Source: Clostridiales bacterium UBA3680
Lineage (GTDB): Bacteria; Bacillota; Clostridia; Lachnospirales; CAG-274
Direction of reading: 5' to 3'
Assembly: GCA_002372875.1 (NCBI GenBank)
Contig: DFJD01000007.1
Coordinates: 1 to 55,988 of the forward strand
DNA length: 55,988 nucleotides
The number at the start of each line of letters is the position of its first letter. Position 1 is the first letter of the stretch. Both the position numbers and the translations under genes were made by a program. Shown here one piece after another: positions 7,801-15,844 of this stretch. The notes beneath the pieces are model-generated. The model was not told where the DNA came from and did no database searches. It saw only the letters and a program-made list of their open reading frames with translations.

Positions 7801-10800
7801 TATATTTGGCAAGAACTGCTTGCTGTTCCTGAGTGGCTTGTGCATTTTCGCTTTCAAGCTTTTTAAGCATTTTTATAGCTTCAATATTGGCTTGAAATAG
7901 CTCTTTGGGTGAGCCGACATTCATATTTTCTTCCGTAAAGGTGAAGTTTGTGGGCTTTTCGGAAGAGTTTGCTACTTCCGTGCTTTTATGAACTTCATTA
8001 TATTTAGTCCACATTTCGTCCGTTACTTCGGTTAAGTCATCGAAATTAATACCTTCAAGACACTTTAGAAAATCCCATTTACTGCCGTAGGCTTCGGTAT
8101 AAACCTTTGTGTTATCAAGATACTTGCTTATCTCTTGCTTTTCAAGATTTACGGTAGCTTCTATGGTGTGTTCAATGCCGTTTTCATCATCTACGGTCGT
8201 ATATGCAACTCCGATACTTTCGGGATTTGTAAAGTCCGGTTCATCATCGAATTCGCCTCTTGTGTAATCGGTGATTAGTGCCTTTTCAAGATAATTGGTA
8301 ATGTCGTCAACATCTGCATTTATGTACTGTTTTTCGCCATCCTTGTATGCTACTATCGAATAATCGTAGGCACGGTCTAAATATTTATATATCTTGTTTG
8401 CAAGGGCTATTTCCCCATCTAAATCGTTGTTGTATACCTCGTCATAGTAATCATCAAACATATTGCTGGAGGGCTCGCTCGTCCATATTTTTGTCTTGTC
8501 ATCGGAGGAATATAAAGTAAAGGTATCTTTTTTGTAGCTGTAATTATCCTTTGCTTCGTGACCGTTGCTGTCTATACCACCCTTGTATGTGCTTACTCCT
8601 CGCTCTATGTAAATGCTGTCAACACTATTGAGGTCAATGTTTTCAAAAAATGGTATGTTGATAGGCTCTGCCTTTTGAGTGGTTTCCGTGTAACGCTGAA
8701 ATCTTTCGGAGTTCAACAACTCATCAAAGCTTATATCCTCGGTTATCTCGTAATAACCACGGCTACGCTTTATGGCACACATATCCGTCTGCCAAGGAAT
8801 AGCACCCGTGAGAGATACAACCTCGCAAATTTCACCGTTTCTAAGGTCCGTGAACTTATCCCCAACTTGTAATTCTTGTTCTTTATCGTTGGATTCAATA
8901 TCGGAAACAGTTGATTCCTCTTGAACTTCAGAACTTAAGGATTGCTCTTCATTTTCGGCAAAACTTATAAGCTTTTCCCTGACTTCATCGGTAAATCCCT
9001 CCATAAGTGCTATACCGTCGTTGTATTCATTTTTAGCATCCATATAGAACAAGGTGCTGTCGTCAACGGTTTCGGTCTTTGCATAGGCTAACAGCATTGA
9101 AAAGAATGTCTCCGTCTTTCCATCTTGTTCGTATATCTTATTAGCCACATCAATCACATCTTTATCAATGATTGCAGATGTAAAATGATGTTCATCATTC
9201 GGGAATATGAGTTTCAGTTCACCTTCGTTACCTGTTCTAAAAAAGCGATATGTAGTATCTTCTTTAGCGGTTTCGGTCTGTTCAACCGTCTTTCCCTCAA
9301 TATTAAAGCCGTACTTTTCAAGACCGAATTTATTGATATAATGATTATCACCCACTACATAGCTTAAATCATTTTCAAATTCAGGTGACTCAACCTTTAT
9401 TCGGCTATTTTCAACCGCTAAAACAGTAAATTTGTCGCCATCAACATTTATCACATCACCCTCGGTAAGCAGCTTAATTTTTGCTTCCGTTTCTATATGT
9501 TTGTTGTAGCGTGCCTTTTCTTCGGGAGTGATATATGCGTCCTTTTCTACCAACTCCGCAATAATCTTTTCCACCTGCGACCAAGTGAGCAATTTATTAA
9601 CCCTTTGTCTGTTCGCATCGTTCCACTCAATTTGTAAACCCTTACTGTCCGACTGCGTACCAACAAGGGCATTGGGACGGTTGTTACCGTCATATCTGCC
9701 ACCTATGCCGTATTCCTTTTTAATAACCTCGGCACGCTCTTTGTTGGTTAAATTCTTTTCGTAAAGTTCGGCTACACGATGTTTTCCGTTTTCAAAGCCT
9801 GTACCCTCTAAAATGTAAGCAATGGCAATGGATTTGGGTAAAACTCCGTCAATGAGTTTATCTTGTGCAAGCTCTTTTTCTGTAGTTTCAAAATTCTTTT
9901 GGTTTTGAGGTATAAGCTCTTCTTCCTTACTTTCGATTCCCTTTTGTTTTTCCTTAACAGATTCTTTTTTTATGTATCTGTCCCAATCAACTGTTTCTAT
10001 ACCAAATATTCCTTTATGATTTTGAATATCCTCAACATTATCAACAAGACTTTCTGTGTTGTCCTCATATAACTTGTAAACAGGCAAATTTTTATTCTCC
10101 CAAAGGTCAAGTGCTACCTCTTTTGTTAAAGGGTGCATAATGTCCTCTTTGTAGCCATACTCAACCATTTCACCGTAGTCAATGGAGTTATCGGGGAAGA
10201 TTATTTCTTTATTCTCGGACTGTCTTGCATATTCGTCGAATATAGGCAAAACCTTTTCTTTATCTTTTGCGGAATATGTTATTGTTACAGTACCGTCACC
10301 GTTTATCTTGCCGCTGTGCTTTATATCTTCGTTAGAAAGCCTTTCCGATATTGCCATACCGTCTACACCGGGGAATTTCTTATATCGTTTCTGCGGAATG
10401 TATCTATACACCGTATTCCCGATGATATTCATTTCCACAGACTTTGCACGATTTTTTGCTTCACGCTCAAGATATTTATCAGCCTCGGGTAAGTATTGTT
10501 CAAGTGTTCCGGTTTCTTCGGCTCTTATGGGATTGAAATCAAACTCCACACCGTAGTAATCTTTTGAATTTTCATTCAAGATATTGAATACGGTATCTTC
10601 CCTGACATCTCCCTTGTATTCAAAAACAATATCCAAATCGGATTTTTCGTTTTCAAGTCCTCGGCTACGGCTGCCATAGACTGCCACATCCACAACTTCA
10701 ATCGGCATATCTTCCGTTGCCTCGGCTATGATATTTCTTGCATCTTCCTCAATGTCAGCAAGTTCCGATTCGGTATTTTCTGCATACGGTGATATGGAAT

Positions 10801-12574
10801 TAAAGCTTTTTAGGGTCTTTTCTTTATATTCATCAACGGCGGTCTTTTCCTTTGTTTCGGGAACTTTTTCTTCCGATTTTTGCTCGACCTTTTCTTCTGC
10901 TTGTTCAATTACTATATTTCTTTCAAGCTTCATACCGCCACCGTTTAACATAAGACTGCACTCTGTGGCAATAACTCCCATCCTCATAAAGCTTTTGTAA
11001 TCTTCGTTAAGGGTCTTTCCTACGGCAAACGCTTTCATACCTTCCGGATATTCCCTTGATTTGGCGTAAATATCTACATAGATACCCTCACTGCCACCAA
11101 AATCGGTATTACAGATAAAACTTACGTCCTTCGGTAAAGGCATTTGCGGTTCTGTCACACGATAGCTTAATTTAAAATATTCATCGGGAAGCATATCGCT
11201 CTTTTTAAGGTGGTCTTGTAACTTATCGAAAACCTCTTGATAGGTTGCCATACCTACTGCCTTGACTGTGCCGGGTCTGTCGCCTTTTTCGTATTTTTCA
11301 AGTTCAATAGTTTCCACAACATTAGAAAAGGCAGAGTTTTCCTTTGAAAAATCCTCTGCCTTATCGCTGTTTATTGATATATTACTTCGTTCGTCACTAT
11401 CTCTCGAACTCTCTGTTTGAGGTTGTTCCTCTGTGCTACCCAACTCATTTGATCCTTGGCTTTCAATTCCTCGGTTATCCCCTCGGCTTTGCTCATCTCC
11501 TTCATCAAGTTGTTTTCCATCTCGTTTGCTTGCTTGTCCACGCTCACCAGATGTTCCCACAAGCCCTGTATCATCAGTCTTTGATAGTATCCCGGCTTGT
11601 TCTCCTTTATGTAGCTGAGTCTCTTTCTGCCCCAACTCGTCAGGTTGTACTCCTCTTCCTCTTCCGTCTGCAACATCGGAAGATAGGTCATTGTTGCTTT
11701 GTTCAACTTGTAGGTCAGATTGTTTTCTTCCATTATCTCCGGCAACCACTTCTGTTGTTCCTCGCTGTAAATGTGCTTCATCCCTTGAATAATCTTCTCT
11801 TTCATAGTAATTTTCCTCCTTCGTAATGTGCTTTTCACAGTTTTTAACTTCTCTTTCGATTTCTCGCAGTACGATTTCCGAACAGCTGCTTACCAACTCG
11901 CCAAGCTGTGTAATGGTATCAACGGTATTGAAATCACCAATGTTTCTGAGAGAATACTCGTCAAAATCCCGATTTATACCGCAACGACCGCAAACGGTTA
12001 TTTCAATGCTTTCTTCGGCTATCTCCCTTAAAGTGACTTCAAGGTTATCTCTGTCGTAATCTTCAAGTAAAGAGTTTTCCTTATAGAGTTCAAGCTCCTT
12101 TACAGCTTTTTCGATATTTTCGTCAAGATAGTTCTTAACTCTTTCCGAAATAAGACCCTCAAGGGTACTATCATTTCCCGAAAGATTGTTGTGTGCCTTG
12201 AACCCATCTGCCACGGCTCTTCGGTACTCATCTTTCACAGTCCAAAGTCCTACATTTCTTGAATCAGGTGTTCTCACCGTGTCGGTGACATCATAGACAT
12301 ATCTTATATATTTCTTGCCGTTGCTGTCCCTTAAAAGGGGAATACCCTTCGTGCCTTGCTTGATACGGTAGCCGAGCTTTTTCGTCCAAGTATCAAAATC
12401 CGCACACATAGTTGCATTTTCTCTTTGGCTGTTTATTATAAGATTGTCCTTAAAACCGTATTTGTAAAGTGTGCCGGTCTGTTCAAGAAACTTCAGCCAG
12501 TTGTGACCGTTCTTTGTCAACTTCTGCACTTCATCCAAAAGAAGTTCACTGATATAGGTATACTTATCTCGCAT
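4835..12574 (-). CDS. Giant ICE DNA methylase/SNF2-type helicase, C-terminally truncated
   Basis: The gene has 2,579 codons from ATG 12574, chosen because GGGAGG sits 8 nt upstream; the longer ATG at 12604 lacks a site. Domains in order: an N-terminal ICE-type domain (ISELLLDEVQKLTKNG...); a polar low-complexity linker (about 255-410) that overlaps tnpV in another frame; a nucleotidyltransferase-like motif GSRSRG...SDLD near 635; an N6-adenine methylase with EPSMGIGNFFG (about 1660) and NVPFG (about 1726); and a helicase with Walker A HSVGAGKT (about 2350) and DEAH (about 2512). Family members run on past GTP with helicase motifs IV-VI. Here the frame ends after FMTGTP plus six foreign residues. 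The helicase activity is thus probably dead, while the methylase part is complete. It is known from Tn1549-type elements as an accessory, probably anti-restriction or maintenance, protein. Confidence 0.88.
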   Translation of the reverse strand: MRDKYTYISELLLDEVQKLTKNGHNWLKFLEQTGTLYKYGFKDNLIINSQRENATMCADFDTWTKKLGYRIKQGTKGIPLLRDSNGKKYIRYVYDVTDTVRTPDSRNVGLWTVKDEYRRAVADGFKAHNNLSGNDSTLEGLISERVKNYLDENIEKAVKELELYKENSLLEDYDRDNLEVTLREIAEESIEITVCGRCGINRDFDEYSLRNIGDFNTVDTITQLGELVSSCSEIVLREIEREVKNCEKHITKEENYYEREDYSRDEAHLQRGTTEVVAGDNGRKQSDLQVEQSNNDLSSDVADGRGRGVQPDELGQKETQLHKGEQAGILSKTDDTGLVGTSGERGQASKRDGKQLDEGDEQSRGDNRGIESQGSNELGSTEEQPQTESSRDSDERSNISINSDKAEDFSKENSAFSNVVETIELEKYEKGDRPGTVKAVGMATYQEVFDKLQDHLKKSDMLPDEYFKLSYRVTEPQMPLPKDVSFICNTDFGGSEGIYVDIYAKSREYPEGMKAFAVGKTLNEDYKSFMRMGVIATECSLMLNGGGMKLERNIVIEQAEEKVEQKSEEKVPETKEKTAVDEYKEKTLKSFNSISPYAENTESELADIEEDARNIIAEATEDMPIEVVDVAVYGSRSRGLENEKSDLDIVFEYKGDVREDTVFNILNENSKDYYGVEFDFNPIRAEETGTLEQYLPEADKYLEREAKNRAKSVEMNIIGNTVYRYIPQKRYKKFPGVDGMAISERLSNEDIKHSGKINGDGTVTITYSAKDKEKVLPIFDEYARQSENKEIIFPDNSIDYGEMVEYGYKEDIMHPLTKEVALDLWENKNLPVYKLYEDNTESLVDNVEDIQNHKGIFGIETVDWDRYIKKESVKEKQKGIESKEEELIPQNQKNFETTEKELAQDKLIDGVLPKSIAIAYILEGTGFENGKHRVAELYEKNLTNKERAEVIKKEYGIGGRYDGNNRPNALVGTQSDSKGLQIEWNDANRQRVNKLLTWSQVEKIIAELVEKDAYITPEEKARYNKHIETEAKIKLLTEGDVINVDGDKFTVLAVENSRIKVESPEFENDLSYVVGDNHYINKFGLEKYGFNIEGKTVEQTETAKEDTTYRFFRTGNEGELKLIFPNDEHHFTSAIIDKDVIDVANKIYEQDGKTETFFSMLLAYAKTETVDDSTLFYMDAKNEYNDGIALMEGFTDEVREKLISFAENEEQSLSSEVQEESTVSDIESNDKEQELQVGDKFTDLRNGEICEVVSLTGAIPWQTDMCAIKRSRGYYEITEDISFDELLNSERFQRYTETTQKAEPINIPFFENIDLNSVDSIYIERGVSTYKGGIDSNGHEAKDNYSYKKDTFTLYSSDDKTKIWTSEPSSNMFDDYYDEVYNNDLDGEIALANKIYKYLDRAYDYSIVAYKDGEKQYINADVDDITNYLEKALITDYTRGEFDDEPDFTNPESIGVAYTTVDDENGIEHTIEATVNLEKQEISKYLDNTKVYTEAYGSKWDFLKCLEGINFDDLTEVTDEMWTKYNEVHKSTEVANSSEKPTNFTFTEENMNVGSPKELFQANIEAIKMLKKLESENAQATQEQQAVLAKYMGWGGLADAFDPHKDSWSKEYNELKELLTYEEYNSARATVLNSHFTSPTIIQAMYKGLEQLGFDGGNILEPSMGIGNFFGAMPKAMQENSKLYGVELDDLTGRIAKQLYPGANIQIKGFQKTAFNSNSFDVAVGNVPFGTNKIYDSEIQSHDLIHDYFFKKALDKVHPGGIVAFVTSMGTMDKANEGVRKYLAERAELVGAVRLPDTAFKNANTSVTSDIIFLKKRDTVLDFEKNPEKQPDWVGTQENQEGYVVNAYFATHPEMIVGEMVEESGPYGNRLVCKPKEGDFKEQLNAAISNLQGTFERDEQANSVEEEIDPEFTQVSYEGHRNFCYCVIDDKVYFRENEMMIPQELEGKRLERMKGLIDVSTILQKVIRLQREGYSDEDIKAAQNKLNTVYEDFTKKHGLINSDANLNLFKDDDTSELIASLENLDDDGNLVGKSDIFTKRTIIPYIAPTHADTVSDTLTISISEKAKVDLEYMSQLCGKDKATILEEMKGVIFENPVNGRYETADEYLSGDIREKLRLAELMAENNDNFAINVEALKEVMPEDLKPSEISVQLCSTWIPVKYYEQFMYELLDTPNRCKSNSWYANTDPFSTYNSQTISIQFDERTATYGISNKGSSRADSYNIKANQTYGTSRVNAYKILEDTLNNKIITVKDYVEDAEGKKHAVVNQKETLLAQEKQNEIKEKFKEWIWEDPDRAEDLCRIYNDKFNSIRPREYDGSHINFVGMNPEIKLRPHQLNAIAHTLYGGNTLLAHSVGAGKTFEAVASAMEAKRLGLCHKSLICVPKHIVNQFGKEFLQLYPNANILVASEKDFQKKNRRRFFSRVATGNYDAVIISHSQLEKLPISPERRIDYVQNQIEEITSALDDMRKMEGKRGFTVKQLETEKANLETKLEKLINEEKYDTNIFFEDMGFDKMFIDEAHMFKNRQFITKMGRNVSGINASSASQRATDLAMKVQYMDEITGNRGSVFMTGTPEITPYL
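11371..11805 (-). CDS. tnpV: TnpV-family protein nested out of frame in the giant gene
   Basis: A 144-residue ORF lies on the same strand as the giant gene but in another frame, wholly inside it. ATG 11805 has a perfect AAGGAGG 9 nt upstream; an in-frame ATG at 11838 precedes that site and is not favoured. The protein reads like a normal globular protein: YLPMLQTEEEEEYNLTSWGR, then RRLSYIKENKPGYYQRLM-type helices, then KAKDQMSWVAQRNNLKQRVR and EIVTNEVIY. That ending is what I know from TnpV of Tn4451-like elements. The giant protein in the same bases is low-complexity Gly/Ser/Gln/Asp, the usual look of the passive frame in an overlap. TnpV function is unknown. The family call rests on remembered motif similarity. 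Confidence 0.72.
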   Translation of the reverse strand: MKEKIIQGMKHIYSEEQQKWLPEIMEENNLTYKLNKATMTYLPMLQTEEEEEYNLTSWGRKRLSYIKENKPGYYQRLMIQGLWEHLVSVDKQANEMENNLMKEMSKAEGITEELKAKDQMSWVAQRNNLKQRVREIVTNEVIYQ

Positions 12575-12582
12575 ACATTTTA

Positions 12583-12620
12583 CCTCCCTCATTATACTAT
12601 ACATTCGATTGTATAGTCAA
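12583..12620 (-). promoter_or_regulatory. Promoter and palindromic operator of the giant gene
   Basis: Read on the minus strand: TTGACT (12615-12620), 18-bp spacer, TATAAT (12591-12596), then GGGAGG (12583-12588). The spacer is filled by the inverted repeat ACTATAC / GTATAGT (12596-12617), which suits a dimeric repressor. The divergent RHH-like protein at 12720 is a candidate binder, by position only. Confidence 0.7.
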
Positions 12621-12719
12621 TAGAAATTTATATTTTTATTTCTTAAAATTTACTGTAAATAATTCAAAATTCACAAAATTATGATATACTAAAATATATT
12701 TATGAAAGGATTTGTTTTT

Positions 12720-12923
12720 ATGGCATCTCACACTTACTCTCCACAGGCTCACTCAAAAGCCGTAACCAAATACACCAAGGAAAAACTTGACCGCATAGAA
12801 TTCCGTGTACCCAAGAAATCGGGCTTAAAGGCTGAGATTTACGCTCACGCCGCCAAGAACGGTGAAAGCGTAAATGCCTTTATTGTTCGTGCGGTTAAAG
12901 AGGCTATGGAGAGGGAAGTGTAA
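12720..12923 (+). CDS. Small Arc/ribbon-helix-helix-like DNA-binding protein
   Basis: This 67-residue protein starts at ATG 12720, with AAAGGA about 9 nt upstream; the longer in-frame ATG at 12702 has no site. The sequence has a short strand (DRIEFRVPKK) and two helices (LKAEIYAHAAKNGESVNAFI and VRAVKEAMERE). That is the strand-helix-helix plan of Arc/MetJ and HicB-type repressors, in particular the short E-x-V-N-A-F-I-V-R-A turn typical of ICE copies. It is divergent to the giant gene, whose promoter contains a palindrome, so it may repress that gene, itself, or both. Its 3' end overlaps the end of the convergent gene by 20 bp. Confidence 0.75.
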   Translation: MASHTYSPQAHSKAVTKYTKEKLDRIEFRVPKKSGLKAEIYAHAAKNGESVNAFIVRAVKEAMEREV

Positions 12924-13290
12924 TTTCCTCTCTGTTTTTCTTTATCTTTTTTCTGTAAGTATCTAAAAACATTTGATATACCTCGTTATCGATGGTTCCG
13001 GCTTGGAAGATTTTAAGTATTCCAAACCAATCATTTAGGAAAGAATTTATTGTTTCATCGTTGTAGGAAATATATACCTTTTTATCTTTCTTGCCTAAAT
13101 TTATCTTGTTTTTTTCGGCTTGTTCAAGTGTATATTCAATGATGAAATTTGAGTTGCATTTTCCCACTTCGGAATAAGCCACTTTTATTTGTTCCTTATA
13201 TTTATTTTTTTGACGACAAAACATTATTGCAATAACAATATTAAAGCCCACGGAAACAGCAAGGCAAATTCCCAAAACAACTTCCATCAT
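12904..13290 (-). CDS. Small single-span membrane protein of the ICE
   Basis: This 128-residue protein has one N-terminal membrane segment (VVLGICLAVSVGFNIVIAIM) and a cytoplasmic charged domain. ATG 13290 overlaps the stop of the preceding gene and follows GGAGGTGATA, so it is translationally coupled. I recognise no domain. The family occurs downstream of topoisomerase genes in such elements, so a role in transfer or its control is only positional inference. Confidence 0.65.
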   Translation of the reverse strand: MMEVVLGICLAVSVGFNIVIAIMFCRQKNKYKEQIKVAYSEVGKCNSNFIIEYTLEQAEKNKINLGKKDKKVYISYNDETINSFLNDWFGILKIFQAGTIDNEVYQMFLDTYRKKIKKNREEITLPSP

Positions 13291-13496
13291 CGGCTATCAC
13301 CTCCGATATTTGTCTGAGCTTTTTGTTTGTCTGGTAAAAGCTGATTTTCTTTGTTTTGTTCAATTTCAACTTTTTTTGAAAGAATTCGGTCGATTTGGTT
13401 AGGTTTTTCTGTATTAGCTAAAATTTTGCCTTTATTGATGCTTATTTCCTCGTTAAAAATTATATTGCTATCGGCATTTATTTCTTTATTATCCAT
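13287..13496 (-). CDS. Small hydrophilic ICE protein
   Basis: The gene has 69 codons from ATG 13496, which has GAGG 6-8 nt upstream; a GTG at 13514 overlapping the topoisomerase stop would add six residues. The protein is polar and Lys/Asn/Gln-rich (MDNKEINADSN...), without motifs, and probably disordered. It sits in tight order between topoisomerase and the membrane protein, with overlaps on both sides, so it belongs to the same transcript. Confidence 0.55.
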   Translation of the reverse strand: MDNKEINADSNIIFNEEISINKGKILANTEKPNQIDRILSKKVEIEQNKENQLLPDKQKAQTNIGGDSR

Positions 13497-13510
13497 AACA
13501 AACCTCGCTG

Positions 13511-15220
13511 TCACTCTTTTACAATATCCCTGACAAACTCTTCAACTTGTTTCATAAAACCGCTGCTATCCGAGTTTCCTTTAGCAATCTGCGAAAGTTC
13601 ATTTTCCCATTCAACAGTCATTTCGGAGGATTTCAATTTATCGGGGACAGAAGATATAACCTCTTTACCTAAAGCGGTGGGAATTAGATTTTTGCTTTTC
13701 CTTTCTATATAACCCCGTTTTATAAGCGTTTCAATAATGCCGGCTCTTGTTGCGGGTGTTCCCAGACCTACACGCTCAACATCTTCGCTGAAATCCTTTT
13801 TTCCTGCTTTCTCCATAGCCGAAAGAAGTGTATCTTCGGTATAAGCCTTTGGCGGTTGTGTTTCGTGTTCCGTTACTTTTGAAGTAACCTTATAATCAGA
13901 ATTTTCCGATATGTTGCCAAATTCGGCATTATCTTTTTCTTCAGATGATAAATACTGCTTTTCAACTGCTTTAAAGCCGTGGTTTATGATTTTCTTGTTT
14001 GTTGCCGTAAATTTGTTGTTTTCGCATTCGGCAACTATCTTTGTTAATTCGTATTCTTCTTTTGGTGCTGTTGCCGTAAGTAATCTTAACGAAATAAGCG
14101 TTAAAACTTTCTTATCGTTCTCTTTTAGCCCTAAAAGTGCCGTTTTATTAAGGTTTTCCGTAGGAATGATAGCGTGATGATCTGTAACATATTTATTATT
14201 CATCACAGGCTTTATGTCGGGTCTATCAACGGTTTCAAAATCAAAGGTATCTTTTATATTTAAAATTACATCAAGAGCGGTACCCTCCATATCTTCCGTA
14301 AGATAACGGCTGTCTGTTCGGGGATATGTTACAAGCTTTGCCTCATACAATTTCTGTACGACATCAAGGGTTTGTTGAGCAGTAAAACCAAAGTGCTTAT
14401 TTGATTCACGCTGTAGAGTGGTAAGGTCATATAGCTTTGGAGGTGCGGTAAATTTCTTTTCTTTTTTTACGGAAATAATCTTTGCCACAGAAATGCTTTG
14501 AGCCAAGTTTTTTGCTTCATTCTTATCTTCAAATTTATCGCTGCTTGCCGTAAACTCACTACATTCAATATCCACCGTGTAATAATACCCCTTTGTAAAG
14601 GTGTTTATTGCCGTATCCCTTTCAACAATCATATTTAATGTTGGTGTCTGCACTCTGCCGATACTTAAAGTTCGATTGTTCTTAACCGTAAAATATCTTG
14701 ATGCGTTTATACCCACAAGCCAATCGGCTCTTTCTCTACACAGTGCCGATTGATACAAGTATTCATAATCCTTACCGCTACGCAAGTTTTGAAAGCCTTG
14801 CTTTATGGAAATATCTTCAAGGGAAGAGATCCACAATCTTTCTATGGGTTTGGTACATTTTGCTTCGTTATAAACAAGTCTGAATATCAGTTCACCCTCA
14901 CGACCGGCATCTGTGGCACATACTACGCTTTCTACATCACTGCGATGCATTAACTTCTTTATTACTTCAAACTGCTTTTTTGTGCCAGGTAAAATATTAT
15001 ATTTCCAGTTATCTGGGATAATCGGAAGTTTCTTCCAATCTTTATATTCTTGACCGTAGGCATCGGGCATTGATAAAGCTACCAAATGACCGATACACCA
15101 AGTCACGATATAATCATTTCCCTCAATGTAACCATCCTTTCTGTTTTTTACTCCCAAAACTTTGGCAATGGTTGCGGCAACAGAAGGTTTTTCTGCAACC
15201 ACAAGTTTAAGTTGTGTCAT
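13511..15220 (-). CDS. topB: Type IA DNA topoisomerase III of the ICE
   Basis: This 569-residue enzyme relaxes and decatenates single-stranded DNA through a 5'-phosphotyrosine. The TOPRIM domain is at the N-terminus (VAEKPSVA, then ATDAGREGE near residue 100). The active-site tyrosine is in TYPRTDSRYL near 298, and GLGTPATRAGIIE lies in the C-terminal core. No zinc-finger tail is present, so it is somewhat shorter than the usual ~690-residue ICE homologue. It is a standard part of Tn1549/CTn-type elements, where it probably helps unwind or process the transferred strand. ATG 15220 follows GGAGCG. Confidence 0.93.
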   Translation of the reverse strand: MTQLKLVVAEKPSVAATIAKVLGVKNRKDGYIEGNDYIVTWCIGHLVALSMPDAYGQEYKDWKKLPIIPDNWKYNILPGTKKQFEVIKKLMHRSDVESVVCATDAGREGELIFRLVYNEAKCTKPIERLWISSLEDISIKQGFQNLRSGKDYEYLYQSALCRERADWLVGINASRYFTVKNNRTLSIGRVQTPTLNMIVERDTAINTFTKGYYYTVDIECSEFTASSDKFEDKNEAKNLAQSISVAKIISVKKEKKFTAPPKLYDLTTLQRESNKHFGFTAQQTLDVVQKLYEAKLVTYPRTDSRYLTEDMEGTALDVILNIKDTFDFETVDRPDIKPVMNNKYVTDHHAIIPTENLNKTALLGLKENDKKVLTLISLRLLTATAPKEEYELTKIVAECENNKFTATNKKIINHGFKAVEKQYLSSEEKDNAEFGNISENSDYKVTSKVTEHETQPPKAYTEDTLLSAMEKAGKKDFSEDVERVGLGTPATRAGIIETLIKRGYIERKSKNLIPTALGKEVISSVPDKLKSSEMTVEWENELSQIAKGNSDSSGFMKQVEEFVRDIVKE

Positions 15221-15239
15221 ATAATCGCTCCTTTCAAAT

Positions 15240-15278
15240 AAAAAAGAGCAAGCACCGTTATTGTCGGTAACTTGCTCT
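15240..15278 (-). terminator. Terminator between PPOX gene and topoisomerase
   Basis: AGAGCAAG (15245-15252) pairs with CTTGCTCT (15271-15278), with an inner ACCG/CGGT stem. On the minus strand the stem is followed by a T-run. It ends the transcript of the PPOX cargo gene. Confidence 0.8.
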
Positions 15279-15298
15279 ATAGCTATGTTTATTTAATT

Positions 15299-15775
15299 TT
15301 ATGATTCTTTTACGATTTTCCCCGAGATATGTTCGGGAACAAGGGCAAAAACAAGGGTGGCTTTTGCAAACTTTCGTATTTCTTCGTCAATGTAGTTATC
15401 ATCATCTGTAAATTTGTAGCTTAGCTGACGACATATTTCTATAGTTCTGTCAAAATCTTCAATAAACTCTATTTTACCGAATACGATAACACTGCGAATA
15501 TTTAACGCCCAATCTCCTTCTTTTGTGAAACCTTGATCGTAAACACAAAATGATACTTTGTTATGTTTCTTCATTGCATCTATTTTGTGTCCAAATTTTC
15601 CACCGTGAAAATATATTTTTCCATCATCTTTATTATAATAATGATTTATGGGCATACCGTAAGGGTAGTCATCATCACCTAAAACCGATAAAACGCCTCG
15701 TTTTTCTTGTGATAATATTGCGTAGCACTCATCTTCGAATAATTTCTGTTTACTTCTTCGCATTTCACGAAACAC
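15299..15775 (-). CDS. Pyridoxamine-5'-phosphate-oxidase-family (NimA-like) flavoprotein
   Basis: This protein of about 158 residues has the split-barrel flavin fold (RRGVLSVLGDDDYPYGMPIN, IYFHGGKFGHKIDAM, SVIVFGKIEFI). The start is taken at GTG 15775, giving the family N-terminus MFREMRR with AAGGTGA upstream; the alternatives are GTG 15784 and ATG 15760. Family members bind FMN or F420 and reduce small molecules, and some give nitroimidazole tolerance. The substrate here is unknown. It lies between the transfer genes and topoisomerase with its own terminator, so it looks like cargo rather than a transfer function. Confidence 0.8.
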   Translation of the reverse strand: MFREMRRSKQKLFEDECYAILSQEKRGVLSVLGDDDYPYGMPINHYYNKDDGKIYFHGGKFGHKIDAMKKHNKVSFCVYDQGFTKEGDWALNIRSVIVFGKIEFIEDFDRTIEICRQLSYKFTDDDNYIDEEIRKFAKATLVFALVPEHISGKIVKES

Positions 15776-15844
15776 TAAATTCACCTTACTTTTATGTGGA
15801 TTTATATCAAGTATTATACCATAAAAATTGGGAAAAATAAAGTG

